Assembly (NCBI RefSeq): GCF_001570525.1
Contig: NZ_BBXC01000009.1
Span: 240,363 to 304,362 of the forward strand
Reading direction: 5' to 3'
Length of the DNA stretch: 64,000 nt
From: Herbidospora sakaeratensis
GTDB taxonomy: Bacteria > Actinomycetota > Actinomycetes > Streptosporangiales > Streptosporangiaceae
Shown here: positions 24,574 through 34,343 of the stretch, one piece after another
Layout of the letters: each line of letters begins with the position of its first letter
Position numbering within the stretch: the first letter of the stretch is position 1
The notes under the pieces: model-generated
Databases searched by the model: none
What the model was told of the DNA's origin: nothing
The model's input: the letters and a program-made list of their open reading frames with translations, nothing else
Translations under genes and position numbers: made by a program

Positions 24574-26658
24574 ATGGGTGTACGCGAGGCCGACGACCTC
24601 TGCCGGGTGGCCGAGGGCCTGGTGCGCAATGCCCGCACCCTCCTCGCCGACCACGCCGCCGTCCAGAAGCAGGCCCTGGCCGCCCTCGACACGCTGCGCA
24701 GGCACACCGTCCGCGACGACCTCGCGCGCATGCCCGTCGCCCGGCTCAAGGACGTCACCGGCGGGCGGTTGCGCACCGGCATGCTCGAACGGTCCGGCAT
24801 CACCACCGTCCTCCAAGTCCACGACCTGTCGGCCTACCGTCTCCAGGAGCTCCCGGGCGTGGGGCCGCAGACGGCGCGGCAGATCAGGGCGGCCGCCGAC
24901 CAGATCGAGGAGGCCGCCCGTCAGCTGGCGAGCGTGCGGATCGAGCGGGGCGACTGGATGTCCGAGGCGCTCGTCGTCGCGGTGAAGCGGCTGCTCGACG
25001 CCGGGACCGAGGTGCCGTTCCACGTCAGGGCCGCCCGTGACATCGACGCCACATTCCGGCCGCTGCTGAAGGCCGCGCATCCCGCCCGGTCCCGCTGGCG
25101 GCTGGTCACCTCCGGCAGGCGGCGGCGGGCCGAGGCCCGCGAGGCGGTCGGGACCATCGACGCGCTGCTCGACGGCGCGACCCAGGCGGGCCGAGAGTTT
25201 CCGCAGGTCATCACCGATCTGTTGCGGCCGCCGTCGACGGGTCCCGAGGCGTGGGCCGACTTCGAGTACCGGTCGGCCGACTACTACTCCCTGCTCGCCG
25301 ACCTCGCGGGGGAACGGGTCACCGAGGGCGTGCTGCCCGACGACGTCCTGGCCCGGGTGAACGCGCAGCCGCTCGACGACGCCTTCCGGCGGGTCTCGCT
25401 GCGCGGCTACCAGTCGTTCGGGGCGCGGTTCGCGCTCGCGCAGAAGCGGGTGATCATCGGCGACGAGATGGGGCTCGGCAAGTCGATCGAGGCCATCGCG
25501 GCGCTGGCCCATCTCGCCGCCGAGGGGGCGACCCACTTCCTGGTCGTCTGCCCGGCCAGCGTCGTCGTCAACTGGGTGCGCGAGATCGAGGCGCGCAGCA
25601 CGCTGAAGGCGCAGAAGGTGCACGGGCCGCGCCGTGAGGCCGCGCTCGACGAGTGGCGGCAGGAGGGCGGGGTCGCCGTCGTCACGCTCGACGGGCTCCA
25701 CCGGCTGACGCCGACGCCGGAGGTCGCGATGCTGGTCGTCGACGAGGCCCACTACGTCAAGAACCCGGCCACCAAGCGGGCCAAGGCGGTCGGGGCGTGG
25801 TGCCGTACCGTCGAGCGGGTGCTGTTCCTGACCGGCACGCCGATGGAGAACCGGGTCGAGGAGTTCCGCGCGCTGGTCGCGCACGTCGATCCGGGGCTGG
25901 AGATCAGCCAGGGCGGGCCGCAGGCGTTCCGCAGGTCGGTCGCCGCGACCTACCTGCGCCGCAACCAGGAGGACGTGCTGCACGAGCTGCCCGACCGGGT
26001 CGAGGCCGACGAGTGGGTCGAGTTCTCCGGCGACGACCTCGACGCCTACCGGCAGGCGGTCGCCGACCGGCACTTCCCGCGGATGCGCCGGGCCGCGTTC
26101 GCCCATCCGGCGACCTCGGCCAAGCTGAAGCGGCTGACCGAGCTCGTCGAGGACGCCGAGGCCAACGGGCTGAAGGTGATCGTGTTCTCCTTCTTCCGCG
26201 ACGTCCTGACCGCCGTCGGGGAGGCCCTGGGCACGCCGCACAAGCTGACCGGCGACCTCGATCCCGATCAGCGTCAGGAGCTCGTCGACGCCTTCTCGGC
26301 CACCCGGGGGCACGCCGTGCTGCTCAGCCAGATCGTGGCCGGCGGGGTCGGGCTGAACCTCCAGGCCGCCTCCGTGGTGATCATCTGTGAGCCGCAGCTA
26401 AAGCCGTCGACCGAGACCCAGGCCATCGCGCGCGCCCACCGCATGGGGCAGACCCGGAAGGTCCAGGTGCACCGGCTGCTGGCCGTCGACTCGGTCGACC
26501 AGCGGCTGCTGGAGATCCTCGCGGCCAAGACCCAGCGGTTCGACGAGTACGCCCGCCGCAGCGATCTGGCCGAGTCGAGCCCGGCCGCCGTCGACGTCTC
26601 GGAGCAGGCGCTCGCGCATCAGATCATCGAAGAGGAACAACGCCGCCTTTTGGGTTAA
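24574..26658 (+). CDS. HhH-SNF2-family DEAD/DEAH helicase
   Basis: 694 residues. Residues about 70-112 contain a helix-hairpin-helix (LQELPGVGPQTARQIR) for DNA binding. The SNF2 motor follows: motif I GDEMGLGKS (Lys303), motif II DEAH (390-393), motif III LTGTPMEN, then RecA-like domain 2 with VIVFSFFRD, ending in AGGVGLNLQAAS and QAIARAHRMGQ (motif VI). Such proteins translocate on duplex DNA and remodel protein-DNA complexes; repair or defence roles are both known in bacteria. ATG 24574 is preceded by GAGGAGGG. It stands next to a broken DUF3427 gene, which may point to a former DNA-processing or defence locus. Confidence 0.9.
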   Translation: MGVREADDLCRVAEGLVRNARTLLADHAAVQKQALAALDTLRRHTVRDDLARMPVARLKDVTGGRLRTGMLERSGITTVLQVHDLSAYRLQELPGVGPQTARQIRAAADQIEEAARQLASVRIERGDWMSEALVVAVKRLLDAGTEVPFHVRAARDIDATFRPLLKAAHPARSRWRLVTSGRRRRAEAREAVGTIDALLDGATQAGREFPQVITDLLRPPSTGPEAWADFEYRSADYYSLLADLAGERVTEGVLPDDVLARVNAQPLDDAFRRVSLRGYQSFGARFALAQKRVIIGDEMGLGKSIEAIAALAHLAAEGATHFLVVCPASVVVNWVREIEARSTLKAQKVHGPRREAALDEWRQEGGVAVVTLDGLHRLTPTPEVAMLVVDEAHYVKNPATKRAKAVGAWCRTVERVLFLTGTPMENRVEEFRALVAHVDPGLEISQGGPQAFRRSVAATYLRRNQEDVLHELPDRVEADEWVEFSGDDLDAYRQAVADRHFPRMRRAAFAHPATSAKLKRLTELVEDAEANGLKVIVFSFFRDVLTAVGEALGTPHKLTGDLDPDQRQELVDAFSATRGHAVLLSQIVAGGVGLNLQAASVVIICEPQLKPSTETQAIARAHRMGQTRKVQVHRLLAVDSVDQRLLEILAAKTQRFDEYARRSDLAESSPAAVDVSEQALAHQIIEEEQRRLLG

Positions 26659-26706
26659 TGTTCATGAGCGCTCCCAACGCCACTCCTCTCAGATGGGGTT
26701 CCTGGG

Positions 26707-27855
26707 ATGCGTTCCTCGATCTATCTCTCCTACGCGGCGTTCGTGCTCGTCGGGATCGGCGCCGCGGTCGGCGGGGTGTTGTTACCCGCCCAGATCGCCG
26801 ACTACGAGGTCGACAAAGCCCTGATCGGGCTCGGCTTCTTCACCAACTCGGCCGGCTTCCTGCTGGCCGGGCTCACCAACGGCGCGCTCATCGAGCGGCT
26901 CGGGCTACGGCTGGCCCTCGTCGCGGGCAGCGCCGTGTTCGTGCTCGCCGCCGTCGTCACGGCGGCGCGGCCCTCGTTCTGGGTGCTGATCGCCGCCCAG
27001 TTGTTCTGCGGGTACGGCGTCGGAGTGCTCGAATCGGTGCTGAACGTGCACCTGGCGGCGCTCCCGAACGCGGCCACCCTGCTCAACCGGCTGCACGCCT
27101 TCTTCGGCGTCGGCGCGCTGGCCGGCCCGGCCATCGCGGCCGTGACCCTCACCCACGCCCCTTGGACCGCGATCTGGTGGGGCCTGGCGGTCGCGACCGC
27201 CCTCATGGGCGTCGCCTTCTACGCGACGTTCCCGGCGAGGGTCGTCCAGGAGAAGGAGGAGAAGACGGCCGGCCTGCTGCCGACGGCCCTGCGCAACCGG
27301 ACCGTGCTCCTCGCGTCGGTCTTCCTCACCGTCTACCTCGGGGTGGAGATCGGGGTGGGCAACTGGGCCTACTCCTACCTGCGCGAGGTCAACCTGGAGA
27401 GCCACCTGATCGCCGGGTACGCGGTCAGCGGCTACTGGGCGGGGCTCACCGCGGGCCGCTTCGTGATCAGCCCGATCGCCGGCCGGCTCCGGCTGACCCC
27501 GGCGCAGACGTCGCTCTGGTGCTGCGTCGGCGTCGCCGCCTGCACGGTCCTGATCTGGCTCGGCGTGGTGCCGGTCGCCGGGTTCGTGCTGCTCGGGTTC
27601 TTCCTCGGCCCGCTGTTCCCGACCACGATGGCGATCCTGCCCGAACTGCTCCCGGCCCGCCTGGTGCCGACCGCCATCGGGGTGCTCAACGGCGGCTCGG
27701 TCATCGGCGGCTCGCTGCTGCCGTGGACGGCCGGGGCGCTGGGCCAGGGCGTGGGCATGCAGGCGCTGATGCCCTTCGCCCTCGTGCTGGCCCTGGTCCA
27801 GCTCGGCGTCTGGTACTACTTGTCGGCCCCCTCGTTGGCGCCGCGCACGAAGTAA
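26707..27855 (+). CDS. MFS transporter (FucP/YfkF-like sugar-type)
   Basis: 382 residues with 12 predicted membrane helices. The inter-helix 2-3 loop NGALIERLGLRLAL matches the MFS signature region, and the central loop is at about residues 180-195 (FPARVVQEKEEK). The helix 7 segment with GVEIGVGNWAYSYL resembles fucose/hexose permease relatives. It lies beside a carbohydrate ABC operon, so a sugar or sugar-derived substrate is plausible. It overlaps the convergent permease gene by 40 bases. Confidence 0.82.
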   Translation: MRSSIYLSYAAFVLVGIGAAVGGVLLPAQIADYEVDKALIGLGFFTNSAGFLLAGLTNGALIERLGLRLALVAGSAVFVLAAVVTAARPSFWVLIAAQLFCGYGVGVLESVLNVHLAALPNAATLLNRLHAFFGVGALAGPAIAAVTLTHAPWTAIWWGLAVATALMGVAFYATFPARVVQEKEEKTAGLLPTALRNRTVLLASVFLTVYLGVEIGVGNWAYSYLREVNLESHLIAGYAVSGYWAGLTAGRFVISPIAGRLRLTPAQTSLWCCVGVAACTVLIWLGVVPVAGFVLLGFFLGPLFPTTMAILPELLPARLVPTAIGVLNGGSVIGGSLLPWTAGALGQGVGMQALMPFALVLALVQLGVWYYLSAPSLAPRTK

Positions 27856-28670
27856 CGCTGGAACACCACGAAGATGATCGCGACCGGGATCGTCGCCAGC
27901 ACCGCCGCGCCCAGCTTGAGCGGATACTGGTTGCCCGACCCGAGCGATCCGCTCACCAGCACCGCCAGGCCTCGCGGCAGCGTGTAGAGATCGGGGCTCT
28001 GCACCGCCACGAGGCTGTGGGGGAGCTCGTTCCACGAGCTCTGGAACGAGATGATCGTCAACGTGATCAGGGCCGGGCGGCCCATCGGCAGCACGACCGA
28101 CCAGAAGGTCCGCCACGTGCCCGCGCCGTCGATCCGGGCCGCCTCCTCCACGCTGCGGGGGATCGACTCGAAGAACTGCTTCATGATGAACACGCCGCCC
28201 GCGTCGGCGATGATCGGCAGGATCAGGGCCGTGTACGTGTCGTACATGCCGAACTGCTTCAGCACCAGGAACTTCGGGATGAACAACACGACGCCCGGCA
28301 CCGCCAGGATGGCGATCACGGCCGAGAACAGCGCCTTGCGGCCCCGGAAGCGCAACCGCGCCAGGGCGTAGCCGGCCATCGAGTCGAGCAGCACCCGGCC
28401 GAGCGTGATCGCGACCGTCACGACCAGCGAGTTGCCCAGCCACAGCGGCATGTCGGTGCTGAGGAACACCTTGTGGTAGGCGTCGGTGACGAACGGGTCG
28501 GGCACCGGGTTCAGCGGGTTGAGCGCCGCGTTCGGCTCGGTCTTGAACGACGCCGACAGCTGGATGACGAACGGGTAGATGAAGACCAGCGCGAAGAAGA
28601 TCAGGATGAAGTAGCCGACGAACGTCGACGCCACGGTCCGCGCGCCGTGGTTGCCCCTGACGGTGGCCAT
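27816..28670 (-). CDS. Carbohydrate ABC transporter permease, MalG type
   Basis: 284 residues with six membrane helices. The cytoplasmic EAA loop is SVEEAARIDGAGTWRTFWSVVLP, seen here as EEAARIDGAG, the contact for the ATPase. The ATG at 28670 shares one base with the stop of the MalF-type gene (TGATG). No ATPase gene is in the operon; actinomycetes commonly use a shared MsiK-type ATPase. The substrate is probably an alpha-glucan oligosaccharide, judged from the divergent debranching-type glycosidase. Confidence 0.9.
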   Translation of the reverse strand: MATVRGNHGARTVASTFVGYFILIFFALVFIYPFVIQLSASFKTEPNAALNPLNPVPDPFVTDAYHKVFLSTDMPLWLGNSLVVTVAITLGRVLLDSMAGYALARLRFRGRKALFSAVIAILAVPGVVLFIPKFLVLKQFGMYDTYTALILPIIADAGGVFIMKQFFESIPRSVEEAARIDGAGTWRTFWSVVLPMGRPALITLTIISFQSSWNELPHSLVAVQSPDLYTLPRGLAVLVSGSLGSGNQYPLKLGAAVLATIPVAIIFVVFQRYFVRGANEGADK

Positions 28671-29695
28671 CAGGCGTTCCTTTCCCTCAGCAACCACCGC
28701 TGCACGATCGTGAACAGCACGATGATCGCGAACAGCACGAACGAGATGGCCGTCCCGGTGCCGTACTCGAAGTTGTCGAACGCCTGCGTGTACGACAGGT
28801 ACGCCGGCGTCAGCGTCGTCTTGCCGGGGGCGCCCTGGCTCATCACGTAGACCTGGTCGAAGACCTGCCAGGTCGAGATGATGCCCATGGTCAGCACGAG
28901 GAACAGGGTCGGTTTCAGCATCGGCAGCGTGACGTACCGCAACCGCTTCCACCGGCCCGCGCCGTCGAGCATCGACGCCTCTTCGAGGGTGACCGGGATG
29001 TCCTGGAGGGCGGCCAGGAACATCAGCATGAACGTGCCGGAGGTCGTCCAGATGACCAGGAGCATGATCGTCGACATCGCCACCGACGGACCGGCCAGCC
29101 AGTCCCACCAGCTCAGCCCGAACGGGCCGCCGTCGAGCAGCCAGGCCGGCGGGTTGTCCACGTCGACCAGGCCGAGGCCGCCGAGGGCCAGGTGCAGCAG
29201 GCCGCGCGCGTCGGCGAACCACTGCGGGCCCTGGATCCCGAAGAACGCCAGCAGGTTGTTCACCGCGCCGGAGCTGGCGAAGATGAACAGGAAGACCACG
29301 CTGATCGCGACCGAGCTGGTCACCGACGGGAAGAAGAACGCGGCCCGGAAGAAGCCCTTGCCCTTCAGCATCCGCGCGTTGACCACCAGCGCCAGCCCCA
29401 GCGCGAGCACCGTCTGCACGGGCACGACGATGCCGACGTAGTAGATGTTGTTGCGCACGCTGGTCATGAAGTCCTGCCGCGTCAGCCCCTCGTCGGTGAA
29501 CAACTTCGCGTAGTTGTCGACGCCGACGAACGGCACGCCCGCCTTGAACGGGCTGCCCTGGCCGTTCCAGTCGGTCAGGCTGACCCACATCGCCATCAGG
29601 ATCGGCAGCAGCATGAACAGGCCCAGGATCACGATCACCGGGGCGACGAACAACCAGCCCGCGATGTTCTCCCTGGCCTTGGCCGAGAGCCGCAT
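28670..29695 (-). CDS. Carbohydrate ABC transporter permease, MalF type
   Basis: 341 residues, six or seven membrane helices with a large periplasmic insertion (about residues 140-190, Gly/Trp-rich, GPQWFADARGLLHLALGG region). The EAA loop reads EEASMLDGAGRWKRLRYVTLP, quoted here as EEASMLDGAGRW. It is longer than most MalF-type UgpA-like permeases of about 300 residues because of that insertion. It lies 74 bases after the binding-protein gene and is coupled to the MalG-type gene. Confidence 0.9.
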   Translation of the reverse strand: MRLSAKARENIAGWLFVAPVIVILGLFMLLPILMAMWVSLTDWNGQGSPFKAGVPFVGVDNYAKLFTDEGLTRQDFMTSVRNNIYYVGIVVPVQTVLALGLALVVNARMLKGKGFFRAAFFFPSVTSSVAISVVFLFIFASSGAVNNLLAFFGIQGPQWFADARGLLHLALGGLGLVDVDNPPAWLLDGGPFGLSWWDWLAGPSVAMSTIMLLVIWTTSGTFMLMFLAALQDIPVTLEEASMLDGAGRWKRLRYVTLPMLKPTLFLVLTMGIISTWQVFDQVYVMSQGAPGKTTLTPAYLSYTQAFDNFEYGTGTAISFVLFAIIVLFTIVQRWLLRERNA

Positions 29696-29769
29696 GGGCG
29701 GTACCTCCTCTTACGCGGGATGACCGCGCCCGGCGCCCTCCCCGATGAGTGCCGGACGCGGAGTCGTGC

Positions 29770-31032
29770 CTACTCGCCGAGCGCGGCCTGGGTGTTCTTC
29801 TGCACCCGCGCGAGCAGCGTCTTGGGCGCGAGGGAGGTGAGCTGCTGGATGCCGGTGTCGAAGTCGGCCAGCACGCTGTCCATCTTCGGCGCGTTCACCG
29901 GGCCCTGGGCGTACTCGGCGCCGTTCACGAACGGGGCGTCGTTGGGGAACTCGGCGGTGTAGGCGTCCTTGGCCGACTGGCGCGAGGGCATGACGCCGAA
30001 CGCCTTGGCGTAGGTCATCTGCTGCTCGGCCGTGGTCATCGCCTCGACGAAGCTGATCGCCGCCTCCTTGTTCTTGGACTTGGCGGCGACGCCCCAGCAG
30101 GTGGTGAACGACAACGTGCCCTTGCCGGCCGGCCCGGCCGGGAGCTCGTGGACGCTGTACTTCACGTCGGGGAAGTCGTTGGTCAGCGCGCCCTTGATCC
30201 AGTTGCCCTCGATCGTCATGGCCGCGGCGCCCTTGCCGAACGCCTCGCCGCCCCAGCCCGCGCTCAGCTGCTTGGGGTACTGGGCGGTCTTGTCCTTGAC
30301 CAGCTTCTGCACGTACGTCAGGGCTTCGAGGTTCTCGGGGGAGTCGGCCGTGGCGGTCTTCCCGTCGGCGCTGGTGATCCAGCCGCCCGCCTGCACCATG
30401 AACGCGCCCACCCGGTCGCGCGTGTCGCCCAGCGCCAGCGGCGTGATGTCCTTGGCCTTCAGCTTCTCGCCGACGGCGGTGAGCTGGTCCCACGTGGTGG
30501 GGATGTCGGCGTCGGTCAGCCCGGCCTTGCTCCACAGGTCGGTGTTGACGATGAGCGCCAGGGTCGAGAAGTCCTTGGGCGCGCAGTAGAACTTGCCGTC
30601 GAAGGTGAAGGTGGTGCGCAGGCTCTCGTAGAAGTCGGTCGGGTTGGTGATCTTGTCGCCGTACGGCTCCAGCGCGCCGACGCTGGCGTAGTCGGCGAAG
30701 CGGCCGGCGTCCACGTAGAACACGTCGGGCGGGGTGTCGCCCGCGAAGGCCTGGCCGAGCTGCTGGCCGAGGTCCTGGGCGGGGGTGACGGTCGCGGTGT
30801 TGCCGGTGGCCGCGCCCCACGCGGCGGCGGCGTCGGTCACCGCCTTGGTCTCGGCGTCGCCGGAGGAGCCGATGAGCACCTGCAGCTGGGCGGGGCCCGC
30901 CGAGACCTGGCTGGGCTGCGCGGCCGGGTCGTCGGTCTCCTCGAAACCACTGCCGCCGCAGGCTGCGGAGGACAACAGGACGGCGCCGACGGCCGTTGAC
31001 AGGGCCGCCTTCCGGACGTTGCTGCGCTTCAT
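29770..31032 (-). CDS. Carbohydrate ABC transporter substrate-binding lipoprotein
   Basis: 420 residues; lipoprotein signal ending in LLSSAAC (Cys25), then an extracellular solute-binding family 1 domain. Useful marks are TPPDVFYVDAGRFADYA, the WDQLTAVGEKLKA segment, GEAFGKGAAAMTIEGNW and the C-terminal domain from about residue 340. AAAGGA precedes the ATG by 8 bases. First structural gene after the LacI regulator on the same strand (37-base gap), so probably a LacI-repressed operon binding a maltodextrin-like sugar. Confidence 0.9.
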   Translation of the reverse strand: MKRSNVRKAALSTAVGAVLLSSAACGGSGFEETDDPAAQPSQVSAGPAQLQVLIGSSGDAETKAVTDAAAAWGAATGNTATVTPAQDLGQQLGQAFAGDTPPDVFYVDAGRFADYASVGALEPYGDKITNPTDFYESLRTTFTFDGKFYCAPKDFSTLALIVNTDLWSKAGLTDADIPTTWDQLTAVGEKLKAKDITPLALGDTRDRVGAFMVQAGGWITSADGKTATADSPENLEALTYVQKLVKDKTAQYPKQLSAGWGGEAFGKGAAAMTIEGNWIKGALTNDFPDVKYSVHELPAGPAGKGTLSFTTCWGVAAKSKNKEAAISFVEAMTTAEQQMTYAKAFGVMPSRQSAKDAYTAEFPNDAPFVNGAEYAQGPVNAPKMDSVLADFDTGIQQLTSLAPKTLLARVQKNTQAALGE

Positions 31033-31069
31033 CGCGATTTCCTTTGTTTCTGTTCTCAGGTGGAGGGGG

Positions 31070-32098
31070 TCAGCCCGACGCGCGGACGACCAGGGAGGGC
31101 GGAAGCAGGAGGTACTCCGGAGACGCCCCCGCGCCTCCGTCGAGCCGGTGGGTGAGCAGCCGCAGGCAGCTCGACGCCACCTCCGCCAGCGGCTGCCGGA
31201 CGCTCGTGAGGCCGATCGCCTTGGCGACCGGGGTGTCGTCGAACCCGACGACGGCGACCGGGCGGTGCGGATGGCCGCCCGCGAGCCAGGCGGGGCCGGG
31301 GGCACGCGCCACGTGCAGGGCGCCGAGCGCGAGCGAGTCGCTCGCGCAGACCAGGGCGGTGATCTCGGGGTCGCGTTCGAGCAGGTCGCGGGCCGCGTGT
31401 TCGCCGGGGGCGACGTCGTCCTCGGTCTCGCGGTGCAGCCCGGAGACGCCGAGGCCGACCTCGGCCAGCGCCCGCCGCCAGCCCTCGCGCCGGTCGTCGC
31501 CGACGCCGGAGCCCGTGGGCCAGCCGAGGAAGCCGATCCGGCGGTGGCCCTGGGAGAGCAGGTGGCGGGTGGCCGCCTCGGTGCCGGCGGCGCCGTCGAC
31601 GTCGACCCAGCAGTGGGGGGCGGCGGGCTCGCTCCACGCCCGGCCGAAGGTGACGAACGGCACGCCGCGCTCGGCCAGCCAGCTCGTGCGCTTGTCGTCG
31701 TGGTGGGTGGCCATCAGCACGAACGCGTCGGGTTCGTACGCGCCGAGCAGGTCGTCGAAGGCGGCGGTCTCGGCGTCGTCGCCGTCGGCGGTGTAGAGCA
31801 GCACCCGGTAGCCCTCACGGGCGGCCGTCTCGGTGAGGCCGTGCAGGAACCGGTCGCCGACCGAGCCGTTGATGCCGTCCTGCTCGGGGTCGATGCGGGC
31901 GGCGATCAGCCGCGACCGGCCGGTCCGCATCTGCCGGGCCGCCTGGTTGACCCGGTAGCCGAGCTCCTCGACGACGTCGAGGACCCGGCGGCGGGTCTCC
32001 GCGCGGACCACCTCGGGGGTGTTCAGAGCGTTGGAGACCGTCTGGCGAGATACGCCCGCAGCACGCGCCACGTCGGCGATCGTCACCTTGTCGGCCAT
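31070..32098 (-). CDS. LacI-family transcriptional regulator
   Basis: 342 residues. Residues 4-55 hold the LacI helix-turn-helix VTIADVARAAGVSRQTVSNAL and the hinge ARQMRTGRS, quoted in pieces of the usual pattern. The effector domain is a periplasmic-binding fold with ALVCASDSLALGAL and VVGFDDTPVA near the C-terminus. It heads the binding-protein/permease operon and faces the glycosidase gene. Two inverted TTGAACGATCAA-type sites lie just upstream of its start, so it likely controls both directions and itself. Confidence 0.92.
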   Translation of the reverse strand: MADKVTIADVARAAGVSRQTVSNALNTPEVVRAETRRRVLDVVEELGYRVNQAARQMRTGRSRLIAARIDPEQDGINGSVGDRFLHGLTETAAREGYRVLLYTADGDDAETAAFDDLLGAYEPDAFVLMATHHDDKRTSWLAERGVPFVTFGRAWSEPAAPHCWVDVDGAAGTEAATRHLLSQGHRRIGFLGWPTGSGVGDDRREGWRRALAEVGLGVSGLHRETEDDVAPGEHAARDLLERDPEITALVCASDSLALGALHVARAPGPAWLAGGHPHRPVAVVGFDDTPVAKAIGLTSVRQPLAEVASSCLRLLTHRLDGGAGASPEYLLLPPSLVVRASG

Positions 32099-32117
32099 CT
32101 GTGCACCTTTCGGGGGG

Positions 32118-32130
32118 TTGAACGATCAAA
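32118..32130. promoter_or_regulatory. LacI-type operator 1
   Basis: TTGAACGATCAAA, containing the near-palindrome TTGAACGATCAA. It is the exact inverse of operator 2, 29 bp away, in the LacI/glycosidase intergenic region and 20 bases before the lacI-type start. Confidence 0.72.
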
Positions 32131-32146
32131 CGGAAGTAATGCATGA

Positions 32147-32159
32147 TTTGATCGTTCAA
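32147..32159. promoter_or_regulatory. LacI-type operator 2
   Basis: TTTGATCGTTCAA, the perfect reverse complement of operator 1. A third, weaker palindrome, CTTGATCTGTCAAG, occurs at 32194-32207, closer to the glycosidase start. Spacing of the sites suits cooperative repression of both divergent transcripts. Confidence 0.72.
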
Positions 32160-32232
32160 GTTAAGGAATTGTTTCGCAATCTGCACCCCTGCTCTTGATC
32201 TGTCAAGACACAACTTCGTGAAGGACCACCGC

Positions 32233-34287
32233 GTGCCTGCCGACTCCCCTTCTGCCGCCGACGTCCGGCTGCAGCCGCTCCTGCACGACCTGGTCAGCAC
32301 CGTCATGGCGCCCACGAGCGCGCTGAGCGGGGCCGACGGCCAGATACGGGCGGCCGGGGTGCAGGGGACCTTCCACGCCGACCGGCGGGTGGTCTCGGAG
32401 GCGGTCCTGCTGATCGACGGCCGGGAGGCCGAGCCCATCGCGCACGCCGCCGCCGGCCCCGGCCGCAGCCGGTTCACCTCGCTGGCGCGCTGGCTCGGCG
32501 ACGTGCAGCCCGACCCGGTGGTCCGCGTCGACCGGCTGCGCGAGATCCGCGCCTACGGCATGACCGAGGAGATCACCATCGCCTCCACGGCCACCATGCC
32601 GGTGACGATGACCGTGGCGATGCGGGTCGACTGCGACCTGGCGGCCATCGAGACCGTCAAGTCGGGCCACGACGCCGAACCGGTGACCCCGGTCGCCGGC
32701 GAGCTGACCTGGGCGTCCGGCGGCACGACCGTCGCGATGACGGGTGAGGGCGCGCAGGTGCACGGCCGCGAACTGCGCTGGCGGGTGACGCTCCAACCCG
32801 GCCAGACCACGACGTTGTGCTGGCGGGTGATGGTGACCGACCCGGCCGCCGTCGTGGCGGCGCCCTCGGGCCCGGTCGAGTGGTCTGCGCTCAGGGTCGT
32901 GGCGGCCGACCGCCGGATTCCGGCACTGCTCGCGCAGAGCCTCGACGACCTCGCCGGCCTGCGCCTCACCGAGACCGGCCACCCCGCCGACACCTTCCTG
33001 GGCGCGGGCGTGCCGTGGTTCCTGACCGTGTTCGGCCGCGACAGCCTGTGGGCCGCGCGCATGCTGCTGCCGCTCGGCACCGACCTGGCCCGGGGCACCC
33101 TTCGGGTGCTGGCCCGCCGCCAGGGCGTCAAGCACGACCCGCTGACCGGCGAGGCCCCCGGCAAGATCATGCACGAGCTCCGCAGGGGCGAGTTCGTGGT
33201 GCCGGTGAACGGCCTGCGGCTCCCGGCCGCCTACTACGGCACGATCGACGCCACCCCGCTGTGGATCAGCCTGCTGCACGACGCCTGGCGCTGGGGCCTG
33301 CCCGACGGCGAGGTCGAGGCGCTGCTCCCGGCCATGGAGGCGGCCCTGGGCTGGCTCGCCGGCGACGCCGACCCCGACGGCGACGGCTTCCTGGAGTACA
33401 TCGACGTCAGCGGGCGCGGCCTGGCCAACCAGGGCTGGAAGGACTCCGGCGACTCGGTCAGGTTCCACGACGGACGCCTGGCCGACCCGCCCATCGCCCT
33501 GGCCGAGGTCCAGGGCTACGCCTACGAGGCCGCCGTCAAGGGCGCCGCGATCCTGGACGCCTTCGGCCGCCCCGGCGCCGACGTCTGGCGCGCCTACGCC
33601 GCCTCGATGGCCCGCCGATTCCGCGAGCGGTTCTGGGTCGAGGGCGGTTACCCCGCTCTCGCGCTCGACCGCGACAAGCGGCCGGTCGATGCGCTGACCA
33701 GCAACATCGGCCACCTGCTCGGGACCGGCCTCCTCAACCACGAGGAGTCGGCCCGGGTAGCCTCCCTGCTCGCCTCACCCGAGATGTCGGCCGGGTTCGG
33801 CCTGCGCACGATGTCGTCGGCCGACAAGGGCTTCAGCCCGCTGTCGTACCACTGCGGCTCGGTCTGGCCCCACGACACCGCCATCGTGATCGCCGGCCTG
33901 GCCCGCGACGGCTTCGGCGCCGAGGCCGCCGTCCTCGCCGAGGGGCTGCTGGCGGCGGCCGAGCCGTTCGAGAACCGGCTGCCCGAACTGCTCTCGGGCG
34001 ACGCCCGCGACGCGGTCGGCCGCCCGGTGCCCTACCCCGCCTCCTGCCGTCCGCAGGCGTGGTCGGCGGCGGCCGCCGTGGTGATCACCCACGCGGCGCT
34101 CGGCCTCCACCCCGACGTGCCGGGCGGGACGGTCGAGCTGCGCCCGATGACCGGCGCGCCCCTCGGCGCGGTCGCCGCTGACGGGTTCGTGGTCGCCGGT
34201 ATGCCGGTGTCCGTATCGGTCGACGCCGCCGGGACCGCCGAGATCGATCGGTTGCCCGACCGATTCAAGGTGGTAACCACGGGTTAA
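32233..34287 (+). CDS. Glycogen-debranching-type (amylo-alpha-1,6-glucosidase-like) glycosidase
   Basis: 684 residues. An N-terminal beta domain (about 15-215; GDE_N-like, with TFHADRRVVSEAVLLIDG) is followed by an (alpha/alpha)6 barrel with GAGVPWFLTVFGRDSLWAARML, quoted in pieces: FLTVFGRDSLWAA, QGWKDSGDSVR, and SYHCGSVWPHDTAIV. These are the usual substrate-site and catalytic-acid segments of GH15-like/MGH-type debranching proteins. GTG 32233 is chosen because GAAGGA lies 7 bases upstream; GTG 32218 is alternative. It would hydrolyse alpha-linked glucose oligomers inside the cell after ABC import. No secretion signal. Controlled by the divergent LacI regulator. Confidence 0.88.
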   Translation: MPADSPSAADVRLQPLLHDLVSTVMAPTSALSGADGQIRAAGVQGTFHADRRVVSEAVLLIDGREAEPIAHAAAGPGRSRFTSLARWLGDVQPDPVVRVDRLREIRAYGMTEEITIASTATMPVTMTVAMRVDCDLAAIETVKSGHDAEPVTPVAGELTWASGGTTVAMTGEGAQVHGRELRWRVTLQPGQTTTLCWRVMVTDPAAVVAAPSGPVEWSALRVVAADRRIPALLAQSLDDLAGLRLTETGHPADTFLGAGVPWFLTVFGRDSLWAARMLLPLGTDLARGTLRVLARRQGVKHDPLTGEAPGKIMHELRRGEFVVPVNGLRLPAAYYGTIDATPLWISLLHDAWRWGLPDGEVEALLPAMEAALGWLAGDADPDGDGFLEYIDVSGRGLANQGWKDSGDSVRFHDGRLADPPIALAEVQGYAYEAAVKGAAILDAFGRPGADVWRAYAASMARRFRERFWVEGGYPALALDRDKRPVDALTSNIGHLLGTGLLNHEESARVASLLASPEMSAGFGLRTMSSADKGFSPLSYHCGSVWPHDTAIVIAGLARDGFGAEAAVLAEGLLAAAEPFENRLPELLSGDARDAVGRPVPYPASCRPQAWSAAAAVVITHAALGLHPDVPGGTVELRPMTGAPLGAVAADGFVVAGMPVSVSVDAAGTAEIDRLPDRFKVVTTG

Positions 34288-34343
34288 CCGGCTGACCGCA
34301 CACTGGGCTCTCCCGATCTTCGACGCGCCCAGGAGCGTTCCAT